DNA from: Allobosea thiooxidans
GTDB taxonomy: Bacteria; Pseudomonadota; Alphaproteobacteria; Rhizobiales; Beijerinckiaceae
Reading direction: 5' to 3'
Length of the DNA stretch: 64,000 nt
NCBI RefSeq assembly: GCF_900168195.1
Contig: NZ_FUYX01000008.1
Span: 1-64,000, forward strand
Part shown: positions 18,996 to 27,229 of the stretch, piece by piece
How positions within the stretch are numbered: position 1 is the stretch's first letter
How the letters are laid out: each line of letters starts with the position of its first letter
Translations under genes and position numbers: made by a program
The notes under the pieces: model-generated
What the model was told of the DNA's origin: nothing
Databases searched by the model: none
What the model saw: only the letters and a program-made list of their open reading frames with translations

Positions 18996-20432
18996 ATGAT
19001 CCACCGCCCCGCAGCACATCGGAAGACCCTGGCCATGGCGGCCCTCGCCGGCGCCCTGATGGCCGGCGTGGCGCCGTGGCCGGCGCTCGGCCAGGCACGG
19101 CAGGTTCCCGAGACGCGCGAGCAGGTCACGCTTTCCTTCGCGCCGCTGGTGAAGCGGACGGCGGCAGCGGTCGTGAACGTCTATGGTGCGCGGGTCGAGA
19201 AGCGCCCGCAGAACCCCTTCCTGGACGATCCCTTCTTCCGGCGCTTCTTCGGCGATGGCGGCTTCGGCGTGCCGCGCGAGCGGGTGCAGCGCTCGCTCGG
19301 TTCCGGTGTGGTGGTCGATGCGGCAGCTGGCCTCGTGGTCACCAACAACCACGTGATCGAGAACATGAGCGAGGTGAAAGTCGCCTTCGCCGACAAGCGC
19401 GAGGTCGAGGCCACGATCCTGCTGCGCGATCCAAGGACCGATCTCGCCGTCCTCAAGCTCGCCGACGCGAAGAACCTGACCGCGATCGATCTCGCCGATA
19501 CCGACGAGCTCCAGGTCGGCGACATCGTGCTCGCCATGGGCAACCCCTTCGGCGTCGGCCAGACGGTGACGCAGGGCATCGTTTCCGCTCTCGCCCGCAC
19601 GCAGATCGGCGTCGGCGACGCCCAGTCCTTCATCCAGACCGACGCAGCCATCAATCCCGGCAATTCCGGCGGCGCGCTGATCGATATGAAGGGCCGCGTC
19701 GTCGGCATCAACACCGCGATCTATTCGCGCTCCGGCGGCAGCGTCGGCATCGGCTTCGCGATTCCCTCGGCGATGGTGCGCCTCGTCGTCGACAGCGCCA
19801 AGGCGGGGGCCAAGACGGTGCGCCGTCCCTGGTTCGGCGCGCGCCTGCAGAGCCTGACCGCCGATGTCGCAGACGGGCTCGGCCTCGACCGGCCGGCGGG
19901 CTCCGTCGTCGCCAGCGTCGTCGAGAAGGGCCCGGCGGAGCTGGCGGGGCTGCGCCGCTCCGATGTCATCCTGTCGGTCGACGGCGTCAATGTCGACGAT
20001 CCCGAATCCTTCGGCTACCGCTTTGCCACCCGGCCGATCGGCGGCACGACGGCGCTCCTCGTCCTCCGCGGCGGCAAGCGGATCGAGCTGCCGGTCAGGC
20101 TCGTCGCAGCGCCCGAAACCCGCCCGCGCGACACGGTGAAGCTCACCAGCCGTTCTCCGCTGGCCGGCCTGACGGTGGCGAACATGTCCCCGGCGCTGGC
20201 CGAGGAGCTCTCGATCGATACCGGGAATGAGGGTGTTGTCGTCAGCGAAATCGAGGAGGGCAGCACCGCTGCCAATGTCGGCTTCCAGAAGGGCGACCTG
20301 ATCATGGCGCTCAATGGCGAGCGGATGACCAATTCGCGCGAGGTCGAGGCGATCCTGAAGGACCGCCGGCGGGCCTGGGAGGTGACGATCTCCCGCAACG
20401 GCCAGACGATCACATCGGTCTTCCCCGGGTGA
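18996..20432 (+). CDS. Do-family serine protease (DegP/DegQ type)
   Basis: This is a periplasmic HtrA protease-chaperone for misfolded envelope proteins. The 478-residue protein has an N-terminal signal region (hydrophobic residues 11-31, cleavage near ALGQA). The trypsin-like triad is His119 (TNNHVIEN), Asp149 (RTDLAVLK) and Ser224 (NPGNSGGAL). Two PDZ domains follow at about 285-370 and 385-470. The stop overlaps the GTG of rarA by four bases. The family is certain; the DegP versus DegQ subtype is not assigned. Confidence 0.93.
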   Translation: MIHRPAAHRKTLAMAALAGALMAGVAPWPALGQARQVPETREQVTLSFAPLVKRTAAAVVNVYGARVEKRPQNPFLDDPFFRRFFGDGGFGVPRERVQRSLGSGVVVDAAAGLVVTNNHVIENMSEVKVAFADKREVEATILLRDPRTDLAVLKLADAKNLTAIDLADTDELQVGDIVLAMGNPFGVGQTVTQGIVSALARTQIGVGDAQSFIQTDAAINPGNSGGALIDMKGRVVGINTAIYSRSGGSVGIGFAIPSAMVRLVVDSAKAGAKTVRRPWFGARLQSLTADVADGLGLDRPAGSVVASVVEKGPAELAGLRRSDVILSVDGVNVDDPESFGYRFATRPIGGTTALLVLRGGKRIELPVRLVAAPETRPRDTVKLTSRSPLAGLTVANMSPALAEELSIDTGNEGVVVSEIEEGSTAANVGFQKGDLIMALNGERMTNSREVEAILKDRRRAWEVTISRNGQTITSVFPG

Positions 20433-21736
20433 GCGATCTGTTTAGCGCTTCCGGGCTGGACAAGTCCGGCCCGCGGCCGCTTGCCGACAGGTTGCGGCCG
20501 ACGACGCTGGCCGAGGTCGCCGGGCAGGAGCACCTGACCGGGCCGGACGGCGCGCTGACGCGGCTGGTCGCTTCCGGCACGCTGGGCAGCCTGATCTTCT
20601 GGGGACCGCCCGGCACCGGCAAGACGACGGTGGCGCGGCTGTTGGCGGGGCTGGTCGATCTCGGCTTCGAGCAGATCAGCGCGATCTTCTCCGGTGTCGC
20701 CGATTTGAAGAAGGTCTTCGAGGCGGCGCGCGGGCGCCGGCTCGGCGGGCGTGGCACGCTGCTCTTCGTCGACGAGATCCATCGCTTCAACCGGGCGCAG
20801 CTCGACGCCTTCCTCCCCGTCATGGAGGACGGCACGATCACGCTGATCGGTGCGACGACGGAGAACCCTTCCTTCGCCCTCAACGCGGCGCTGCTGTCGC
20901 GGGCGCGGGTGCTGACCTTCAGGTCGCTCGACGAGGGCTCGCTGCTGTTCCTGCTCGGCCGCGCCGAGGTGCTCGAAAGCCGGGAACTGCCGCTGACACC
21001 CGAGGCGCGGCTCGCGCTCGCACGCTTCGCCGATGGCGACGGGCGCGCGGTGCTGACGCTGGCCGAAGAGATCTGGCGCGCCGCCAAGCCCGGCGAGATC
21101 CTCGACGAGCACGGCCTCTCGGAGGTGATCCAGCGCCGGGCGCCGATCTACGACAAGGCGCAGGACGGCCACTACAACCTGATCTCGGCCCTGCACAAGA
21201 CGATCCGCGGTTCCGATCCCGACGCGGCGCTCTACTATTTCGCGCGCATGCTCGATGCCGGCGAGGATCCGCGCTTCCTGGCGCGACGGCTGGTCCGGAT
21301 GGCGGTGGAGGATATCGGGCTCGCCGATCCCCAGGCGCTTATCCATGCCCGGGCGGCAGCGGAGACCTATGAGCAGCTCGGCACGCCGGAGGGCGAGCTC
21401 GCACTGGCCAATTGCGTGATCTACCTGGCGACGGCGCCGAAATCGAACGCCGCCTATACCGCCTACAAGACGGCGGCGCGCGTGGCGAAGGAGCGCGGCT
21501 CGCTGATGCCGCCGAAGACCATCCTGAACGCGCCGACCCGGCTGATGCGCGAGGAGGGCTACGGCGCCGACTACGCCTATGACCACGACCAGCCCGATGC
21601 CTTCTCGGGACAGAACTACTGGCCGGACGCGCTCGGCCGGCAGCGCTTCTACGACCCGCCCGAACGCGGCTTCGAGCGCGAGATCAGGAAGCGGCTGGAC
21701 TATTGGGAGAAGCTTCGGCGCGAGCGGGAAGGCTGA
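20429..21736 (+). CDS. rarA: Replication-associated recombination protein A (RarA/MgsA AAA+ ATPase)
   Basis: RarA acts at stalled replication forks and interacts with SSB in studied bacteria. The 435-residue protein has Walker A GPPGTGKTT (59-67), Walker B LLFVDEIHRF (111-120), and the family C-terminal region with RRLVRMAVEDIGLADPQAL and NAPTRLMREEGYG. It starts at a GTG within the stop overlap of the protease gene (GTGA), so the two are probably translationally coupled. Pairing of a Do protease with rarA is known from other alphaproteobacteria. Confidence 0.94.
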   Translation: MSDLFSASGLDKSGPRPLADRLRPTTLAEVAGQEHLTGPDGALTRLVASGTLGSLIFWGPPGTGKTTVARLLAGLVDLGFEQISAIFSGVADLKKVFEAARGRRLGGRGTLLFVDEIHRFNRAQLDAFLPVMEDGTITLIGATTENPSFALNAALLSRARVLTFRSLDEGSLLFLLGRAEVLESRELPLTPEARLALARFADGDGRAVLTLAEEIWRAAKPGEILDEHGLSEVIQRRAPIYDKAQDGHYNLISALHKTIRGSDPDAALYYFARMLDAGEDPRFLARRLVRMAVEDIGLADPQALIHARAAAETYEQLGTPEGELALANCVIYLATAPKSNAAYTAYKTAARVAKERGSLMPPKTILNAPTRLMREEGYGADYAYDHDQPDAFSGQNYWPDALGRQRFYDPPERGFEREIRKRLDYWEKLRREREG

Positions 21737-21807
21737 GCATGCGACGATCAGGTCGCTCAGCGATCTGTTCGGAAACCGTCTTTTGTCTCAGCGTCTTGTA
21801 GGTGTGT

Positions 21808-21834
21808 CTGATCAGATTGATTCAGTCTGATCAG
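21808..21834. repeat. 27-bp near-perfect palindrome downstream of rarA
   Basis: CTGATCAGATTGA (21808-21820) and TCAGTCTGATCAG (21822-21834) are complementary at 12 of 13 positions, and the remaining pair is a G-U wobble. It is markedly AT-richer than its surroundings. It could be a transcript-end stem-loop, a regulator site, or a copy of a dispersed palindromic element. Confidence 0.6.
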
Positions 21835-21933
21835 CTGTTGCTCGGGGATGCGCCTTGCGTTTTCGTCCGCGGCGGCGGCACATGGCGGAGACCTCCGGCC
21901 GGCGGGCCGGACCCACTGCCGGACTCCTAGAGA

Positions 21934-22113
21934 ATGCAACTGATCGCGCGCCTGCTTCTGATCGTTCCCTCCATCATCGCGGGATGGTTCGTATCGCCGA
22001 ACGACGTCTCCTACTGGATCGTCGCCATGGTGATCGCGCTGGTCTTCATCGTGCTTACCATCGCCTTCGAGCTCTACGTCCATCCCCGGCTTCGGCAGCG
22101 TCGCAAGCCGTAG
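21934..22113 (+). CDS. Small membrane protein, 59 residues
   Basis: The frame MQLIARLLLIVPSIIAGWFV onward encodes two hydrophobic stretches (about residues 4-20 and 27-47) separated by SPNDVSYW, then a basic tail PRLRQRRKP. This makes a two-helix inner-membrane peptide with a positively charged cytoplasmic end. An AG-rich RBS (CTAGAGA) is weak. Codon use and hydrophobicity pattern look coding. I do not recognise a family. It is convergent with the secreted-protein gene that ends 14 bp downstream. Confidence 0.55.
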   Translation: MQLIARLLLIVPSIIAGWFVSPNDVSYWIVAMVIALVFIVLTIAFELYVHPRLRQRRKP

Positions 22114-22127
22114 CGGCATTCCCGCCG

Positions 22128-22475
22128 TCAGCCTCGGCAATAGAACGGCAGGAAGGTGCTCGACATGCCACTATTCATGGCCATCAGCACCAGCCGGTTG
22201 GCGAGGTCGAGTTCTTCCTTGCTGCGGGCACAGACATCCGCCCGCGCCTGGCAGTTCGAGGCCAGGAAGGCGTCGTGGCTCGCCAGGAACTCGGTGCCGA
22301 GACCCTGCTTGCCCTGGCGGGTCAGCGCCTGCTCATAGGCCTTCCTATAGCGGTTGCATTTCTCTGTCGGCCAGTCCGGCGCGGGGCGTTGCTGGGCCAG
22401 GACGCTCGACCCGGCGAGGAGAATCACCGCCGCCGTCAGCAGGCCGGCGCTGCCGTTTCGCTTTCGACCCGTCAT
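22128..22475 (-). CDS. Small secreted protein with four cysteines, unknown function
   Basis: The 115-residue product has a Sec signal (KRNGSAGLLTAAVILLAGSSVLA, cleavage near 27) and a mature part with cysteines at 40, 75, 82 and 113, able to make two disulfides in the periplasm. The rest is helical and charged (NRYRKAYEQALTRQGKQGL). No known domain is evident to me. It reads toward the small membrane peptide and away from crcB. Confidence 0.65.
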   Translation of the reverse strand: MTGRKRNGSAGLLTAAVILLAGSSVLAQQRPAPDWPTEKCNRYRKAYEQALTRQGKQGLGTEFLASHDAFLASNCQARADVCARSKEELDLANRLVLMAMNSGMSSTFLPFYCRG

Positions 22476-22655
22476 CCCGTCACGCTCCGTCGGCCCGTAT
22501 AGCCCGGCTCCGGCCTGGCGATGGAGCGCCTAGCCGGTCAGCCTGCGGCGCAGGCCGGCCGGAACGGGCTCCTTCCGCCGCCGTCGGCGCAGTGATCCGG
22601 GCAATTGCGGCGGAATTCGTTTGTACGCTGCCGCAGCGCGCTCTATTCCACAGCG

Positions 22656-23039
22656 ATGATCTCCACTGCACTCGTCTTTATCGGCGCGGGCATCGGCGGC
22701 GCACTGCGCCACGGCGTCAATCTCGCCTCGCTCCGCTGGCCCGGCCTGACCTTCCCCCTTGGCACCATGGCGATCAACATCGTCGGCTCCGGGGCGATGG
22801 GGCTGGTCGTCGGCTGGTTCGCATTCCGGGCCGGGGAGGGCGTGCCGCATGGCATGCGCCTCTTCCTCGCCACCGGCGTTCTCGGCGGATTCACCACATT
22901 TTCCGCCTTCTCGCTCGATGCCATGCTCCTGTGGGAGCGCGGCGAGACGATGCTGGCGGCTTCCTATGTCGTCGGATCGGTCGTGCTGTCGCTGGCGGCG
23001 CTGACCGGCGGAATGGCGCTGATGCGGGGGCTGTCATGA
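22656..23039 (+). CDS. crcB: Fluoride exporter CrcB (Fluc)
   Basis: CrcB is a dual-topology fluoride channel. The 127-residue protein has four helices and the family motifs GAGIGGALRHGVN, FPLGTMAINIVGSGAMG and GVLGGFTTFSAFSLD, the last holding the phenylalanine/threonine track of Fluc channels. The ATG at 22656 is the first that preserves TM1. The stop overlaps the pseudouridine-synthase start (ATGA). No convincing fluoride riboswitch precedes it. Confidence 0.93.
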   Translation: MISTALVFIGAGIGGALRHGVNLASLRWPGLTFPLGTMAINIVGSGAMGLVVGWFAFRAGEGVPHGMRLFLATGVLGGFTTFSAFSLDAMLLWERGETMLAASYVVGSVVLSLAALTGGMALMRGLS

Positions 23040-24313
23040 GGACGGGCGGCAAAGGGAACGGCGGCAAAGGCATGGGCGGCAAGGGCGCTGGCAGTCGGGG
23101 CCCGGGCGGCCGCGGAACGGGGGGCACCGGCGGCGCCAAGCGACCGGCTGCCGGCGCGCCTCGCGGCAAACGGCCGAGCCATGACGAGCGACGGCGGGCC
23201 GCGGCCCGTCCGGTTGCCGGGGAGGAGCGGGCGGTGCAGCGCCGCGCGCCGCGCCCGGAAGAGCCGGCACGGCCGACGCGGGCCCAGGTCAAGGCCGAGA
23301 CCGCCGAGGTGCTCTCGACCGGCGTGCAGCAACTCGTGGTGACGCCCGACGAGAACGAGATGCGGATCGACCGCTTCCTCGAGGCGCGCTTCCCGCAGCT
23401 CTCCTTCAGCCATATCCAGCGCATCGTCCGGAAGGGCGAGCTGCGCGTCGACGGCAAGCGCGCCGACAGCAAGGACCGGCTCAGCGAAGGCCAGACCGTG
23501 CGCATCCCGCCGCTGAAGCTGGAGCAGCAGGCGGAGCGTCCGCGTTCGGCCAAGGCTGACGCAGACACGATCGGCTTCCTGCGCTCGATCACGCTCTACG
23601 AGGACGACGACGTCATGGTCCTCAACAAGCCGGCGGGCCTGGCCGTGCAGGGCGGCTCGGGCACCACGAAGCATGTCGACAAGATGCTGGAGGCGCTGAC
23701 CGGCAAGGACGGGCAGAAGCCGCGCCTCGTCCACCGGCTCGACAAGGACACGGCCGGCTGCCTGGTGATCGCCAAGTCGCGCTTCGCGGCGGCGACCTTG
23801 GCCAAAACCTTCCGTTCGCGCGCGGCGCGCAAGGTCTACTGGGCGCTCGTCGCCGGCGTGCCGCGCGTGCGGCAGGGCCGGATCTCGACCTATCTCGCCC
23901 GCGAGGAGGCCTATGACGGCGACCAGCGCATGGCCGTGGCCCAGCATGGCGAGGACGGGGCGATGCACGCCGTGACCTACTACGCCGTGGTCGAGACCGC
24001 GGCGCAGAAGCTCGCCTGGCTGTCTCTCAAGCCGGTGACGGGGCGCACGCACCAGCTGCGCGCCCACACCACCCATATCGGCCACCCCATCGTCGGCGAT
24101 CCGAAATATTTCAACATCCTGAACTGGGAGCTGCCCGGCGGCATCCAGAACAAGCTGCATCTGCTCGCCCGGCGGATCGTGCTGCCGCATCCGCGCGGGA
24201 AGGGCACGATCGACGTCAGCGCGCCGCTGCCGCCGCATATGCGCCAGAGCTGGAACCTGCTCGGCTTCGACGACGCGCCATACGACCCGATCGTCGAGGC
24301 GCCGGACGAGTGA
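23036..24313 (+). CDS. RluC/RluD-family 23S rRNA pseudouridine synthase with disordered N-terminal extension
   Basis: This enzyme isomerises uridines in 23S rRNA. The 425-residue protein has a low-complexity Gly/Lys/Arg-rich N terminus (about residues 1-90, with GGKG repeats). An S4 RNA-binding domain (about 108-160, MRIDRFLEARFPQLSFSHIQRIVRKGELRVDG) and the catalytic domain follow, with HRLDKDTAG at 233-241 and catalytic Asp236. Usual family members are about 320-350 residues, so the N-terminal tail is extra. It overlaps crcB by four bases. RluC versus RluD specificity is not clear. Confidence 0.92.
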   Translation: MRTGGKGNGGKGMGGKGAGSRGPGGRGTGGTGGAKRPAAGAPRGKRPSHDERRRAAARPVAGEERAVQRRAPRPEEPARPTRAQVKAETAEVLSTGVQQLVVTPDENEMRIDRFLEARFPQLSFSHIQRIVRKGELRVDGKRADSKDRLSEGQTVRIPPLKLEQQAERPRSAKADADTIGFLRSITLYEDDDVMVLNKPAGLAVQGGSGTTKHVDKMLEALTGKDGQKPRLVHRLDKDTAGCLVIAKSRFAAATLAKTFRSRAARKVYWALVAGVPRVRQGRISTYLAREEAYDGDQRMAVAQHGEDGAMHAVTYYAVVETAAQKLAWLSLKPVTGRTHQLRAHTTHIGHPIVGDPKYFNILNWELPGGIQNKLHLLARRIVLPHPRGKGTIDVSAPLPPHMRQSWNLLGFDDAPYDPIVEAPDE

Positions 24314-24354
24314 GGCGGCGCTGGCCGGACTTTCCGGGATGACGAAACGTAAGA

Positions 24355-24396
24355 GAACAGTTGCGGAACAAATCGCATTCTGTTCTAATTATGTTC
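24355..24396. promoter_or_regulatory. Two opposed LexA-type boxes (SOS operator candidate)
   Basis: GAAC-N7-GAAC at 24355-24369 and GTTC-N7-GTTC at 24382-24396 both match the alphaproteobacterial LexA box and lie in opposite orientation, so the whole element is a dyad. It ends 21 bp before the ATG of the PsiF-like gene at 24418. Bound LexA here would cover the promoter or leader of that gene. Confidence 0.6.
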
Positions 24397-24417
24397 TCGT
24401 CATCGGAGGGGCTGACC

Positions 24418-24933
24418 ATGCGTTCGGTGTTGATCGTTTCCGCCTTTCTTCTCGGCATGTCCGCATCTGCTCAGGCACAGGACGCCACGTCGGCCAAAGC
24501 CGTCGCGCCAGCGGGAGCCGGGCCTGCCGTCGTCGCGACCGCTGCGGAGGAGCCCATTCCACGGGCTGAACGGGCCAAGGCGCGGCAGGACTGCCTGTCG
24601 GAGAACCTCGCCTTGTCCGGCACGGATCTGCGCGCGGCCATGCGCGGCTGCATGCAGGCCAAGTTCCCAGGCGTGCGCCTCTATGCGCAGGACGGGCTGA
24701 CGCGCGACGGCAAGCCTACCGCCGTGGCGGCGCGGGCCGCCTGCAAAAGCGAGGTCGACGGGCGCGACCTGCAGGGCTCGGAACGGATCGCGGCGCTGAC
24801 CGCCTGCTTCAACGCCAAGCGGCCCGACCTGGCCCAGCGCGCCGAATGCCGCAAGGAGGCGCGAGCCAGGGGGCTGGACGGAGCGGATCTGCGCAAGGCG
24901 GTGGAGAGCTGCGCGCGCGAGGCCAGGGGCTGA
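24418..24933 (+). CDS. Secreted PsiF-repeat-like protein
   Basis: The 171-residue product begins with a Sec signal (MRSVLIVSAFLLGMSASAQAQ). It then carries three degenerate repeats of the form C-x(7-10)-L-G-x(3)-R-x(3)-x-C, around residues 55-85, 100-128 and 137-165, resembling PsiF repeats of phosphate-starvation-inducible periplasmic proteins. The function of PsiF proteins is not established. The ATG follows the strong GGAGGGG. A dyad of LexA-type boxes lies directly upstream. Confidence 0.7.
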   Translation: MRSVLIVSAFLLGMSASAQAQDATSAKAVAPAGAGPAVVATAAEEPIPRAERAKARQDCLSENLALSGTDLRAAMRGCMQAKFPGVRLYAQDGLTRDGKPTAVAARAACKSEVDGRDLQGSERIAALTACFNAKRPDLAQRAECRKEARARGLDGADLRKAVESCAREARG

Positions 24934-25012
24934 TCGGCCGATCGCCTGCGCGGGACGATGCCATGACGGCGGCGCAATGGATCGCGGCGGCGATCCGGGC
25001 TAAAGCGCCGTC

Positions 25013-25690
25013 ATGGACCTCATCATCTTCGATCTCGACGGCACGCTGATCAATTCCGAGGCGATCATCCTCGGCGCGCAATACGAGGCTTTCCGCCGTT
25101 GCGGCCGCGAGCATCCGGGCCGCGAGGCCGGGCTCGGCATCGTCGGGCTGACGCTTGACATCGCGATGGCGCGGCTCGCCGGGCTCGACGAGCCCGACGA
25201 CCTCTTGACCGAGACCTATCGCGAGGTCTTCGGGACGATGCGGCAGCGGGCGCTGTCCGACCCGTCGCTGGATGAGCCGCTGTTCCCGGGCGTCGCCGAG
25301 ACGCTGGCCGCGCTGAAGCGCCATTCGGGGCTGAAGCTCGGCATCGCGACCGGCAAGTCGCGCAAGGGCGCCGAGTTCATCGTCGAGCGGCATGGCTGGC
25401 AGGATCTGTTCGACACGGTGCAGTCGGCCGACGACGCCCCGTCCAAGCCGCATCCCGGGATGATCATGCGGGCGATGGCAGAGACCGGCGCCTCGGCCGA
25501 GCGGACGGCGATGGTCGGCGACAGCTCCTTCGACATCGAGATGGCGGTAGCCGCCGGCGTGGTGCCCGTCGCCGTGTCCTGGGGCTTCCAGCCGGTGCCG
25601 AACCTCGTCGCACTGGGCGCTCGCCATGTGCTGGGCGAGTTCGCCGAGCTGCCGGGCGCGCTCGGGCTGGTCCAACCCGCCGCGGCGTGA
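25013..25690 (+). CDS. HAD-family hydrolase, phosphoglycolate-phosphatase-like
   Basis: This is a haloacid-dehalogenase-superfamily phosphatase. The 225-residue protein has motif I DLDGTL at residues 7-12 (nucleophile Asp7), motif II in GIATGKSRKG, and motif III/IV in SKPHPGM and MVGDSSFDIEMA, with a helical cap between. The substrate is not predictable; the Gph/PGMB-like subfamily includes phosphoglycolate and sugar-phosphate phosphatases. Neighbours (crcB-rlu upstream, MFS downstream on the other strand) do not fix its role. Confidence 0.88.
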   Translation: MDLIIFDLDGTLINSEAIILGAQYEAFRRCGREHPGREAGLGIVGLTLDIAMARLAGLDEPDDLLTETYREVFGTMRQRALSDPSLDEPLFPGVAETLAALKRHSGLKLGIATGKSRKGAEFIVERHGWQDLFDTVQSADDAPSKPHPGMIMRAMAETGASAERTAMVGDSSFDIEMAVAAGVVPVAVSWGFQPVPNLVALGARHVLGEFAELPGALGLVQPAAA

Positions 25691-25749
25691 CGCCGGCCCT
25701 TTGGGGCGACGGCGCAGCCGTCTGACACAGCCATGATCCGGGCGGTGGC

Positions 25750-26979
25750 TCAGGCGGCTTCCGGCAGCTCGCGCAGGCGCGGGACCGTCGAAGCGGAAAT
25801 CACCAGGAGCTGGACGAGGAAGCCGATGGCGGCGACGGCGAGGCAGGCCGGCGCGCCGAAGCGGGCCGCGACGAAGGCGCCGATCGCGGCACCGATCGGT
25901 CTCGCCCCGAAGGTCGCCGTCATGATCAGCGCCGAAACCCGCCCCAGCATTGCCTGTGGCGTTACCGCCTGGCGCAGCGTCATGGTGGTGATCGACCATA
26001 GGATCGGGCCGGCGCCGAACAGGAAGAAGCTGAGCCCGGCCAGCAGGACGGTGGGGAACCACAGGGTCAGGAGCATGACCAGGGCGGCGCAGAAGCCGCC
26101 GAGCGGCCCGATCACGATCATCGCGCCGAAGGGCAGGCGCCGGGACAAGGCCGGGGCGATCCAGGCGCCGGCGACCATGCCGGCCCCGTAGATGCCGAGC
26201 GTCAGCCCGACCTCGGTCGCGCTCAGGCCGAGATCCTGCACGGCATAGGCGACATAGATCGCCTGGAGGACGAACCAGGCGGTGTTGAAGAACACGGCGG
26301 TGACGAGGATCGGGCGCAGCAGTTCGTGGCGGGAGACGAAGCGCGCGCCCTCGCCGAGATCCTGCAGCAGGTTGCGGCCGGAGGGGCCGGCGATCGGCTC
26401 CTTCGGCAGGCCGGCGAGGAGCAGCACGGCCAGGATCGACAGCGCCGTCGCCAGGGCATAGGCAGTGGGTGCGCCGGTCCAGCCGACGAGCGCGCCGCCA
26501 AGCGCGGGGCCGCCGGCATAGGCGGCGCTGCGGGCGAGCTCGAGCCAGCGATTGGCCGCGCCGAGCTGCGCCCGCGGCACGATGCCGGGGATCAGCGCCG
26601 GGGCTGCGACGCTGTAGACGACGGTGCCGATCGCGCCGAGGAAGCCGAGGGCGGCGAGGAGCGGCAGGTTCAGCTGCCCGTAGGCGAGCAACAGCATGAT
26701 CGCCACCAGCGACAACGCCCGCAGTATCTCGGCGCCGACCATCAGACCGCGCCGCGAGGCCCGGTCGACCGCAAGGCCGGCGGGAATCGACAGTAGCAGG
26801 AAGGGCAGCGTCTGCGCGGTCTGCAGCCAGCCGGTCTCCGCCGGGCCGGCCGCGAGCAGAAGCACGGCGGCCAGCGGCGCCGCGGCCAGGGCGATCTGCT
26901 CGGAGAACTGGGCCAGCAGGTTCGACCAGCCGATGCGCCGGAACGCAAAGGGGAGCGGGCTATGGGCGGGCGTCGACAT
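25750..26979 (-). CDS. MFS transporter, EntS/MFS_3-type exporter
   Basis: The 409-residue protein has about twelve hydrophobic helices and the cytoplasmic loop VDRASRRGLMVGAEILRA typical of the MFS_3 group, which includes enterobactin exporter EntS. The chosen ATG (MSTPAHSPLPFAFRRIGW) is preceded by GAGGAACCGTC; 39 further upstream residues are improbable. No biosynthetic genes lie alongside, so the substrate is unknown. Confidence 0.88.
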   Translation of the reverse strand: MSTPAHSPLPFAFRRIGWSNLLAQFSEQIALAAAPLAAVLLLAAGPAETGWLQTAQTLPFLLLSIPAGLAVDRASRRGLMVGAEILRALSLVAIMLLLAYGQLNLPLLAALGFLGAIGTVVYSVAAPALIPGIVPRAQLGAANRWLELARSAAYAGGPALGGALVGWTGAPTAYALATALSILAVLLLAGLPKEPIAGPSGRNLLQDLGEGARFVSRHELLRPILVTAVFFNTAWFVLQAIYVAYAVQDLGLSATEVGLTLGIYGAGMVAGAWIAPALSRRLPFGAMIVIGPLGGFCAALVMLLTLWFPTVLLAGLSFFLFGAGPILWSITTMTLRQAVTPQAMLGRVSALIMTATFGARPIGAAIGAFVAARFGAPACLAVAAIGFLVQLLVISASTVPRLRELPEAA

Positions 26980-27112
26980 GACGGTTCCTCGGAAGGGGCG
27001 CAGGTCGCGGATCAAGCGCCCGAGCGGGCCTGCGATCCACCCGTTTCCTGTGGCGGCTCCGTCGTCGACAGCGGCGGGTAATAACCTCGCAACCACGTCG
27101 ACTCAGCCCCGT

Positions 27113-27148
27113 TTAACCTGAATATCCGTTCAGATTTGCGTGTTAACC
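27113..27148. promoter_or_regulatory. Two TTAACC half-sites upstream of the 27230 gene
   Basis: TTAACC occurs at 27113-27118 and 27143-27148, 30 bp apart, in the AT-rich segment before a helical protein gene. TTAACC is the half-site of the CtrA regulator in alphaproteobacteria, but the TTAA-N7-TTAA full site is absent, so this is weak. Confidence 0.2.
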
Positions 27149-27229
27149 ACCTGATGCCTGGCCGGGGTGCATGGTGTTTTCACAACAGGGACGTATCGGC
27201 ACAAAACAACGCCGAACAGGAGTTCAGAC

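Noticed and set aside
14815-19098. A 1,427-codon open frame on the minus strand antisense to rpsK, rpoA, rplQ and the amino-acid dehydrogenase, running into the BLUF gene.
   Set aside because: It mirrors conserved plus-strand genes in GC-rich DNA, where stop codons are rare in the opposite strand. Its translation is low-complexity Arg/Asp/Leu-rich and has no domain.
22518-22655. Possible fluoride riboswitch upstream of crcB (GGCGATGGAGCGCC at about 22518).
   Set aside because: Only the opening GGCGATGG-like part matches. The second conserved half with the pseudoknot and the GCTGATGAC-type segment is missing.
24361-24417. Upstream in-frame start for the PsiF-like gene at 24361.
   Set aside because: It lies inside the LexA-type dyad, has no RBS, and would bury the signal peptide. 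The ATG at 24418 has a strong RBS.
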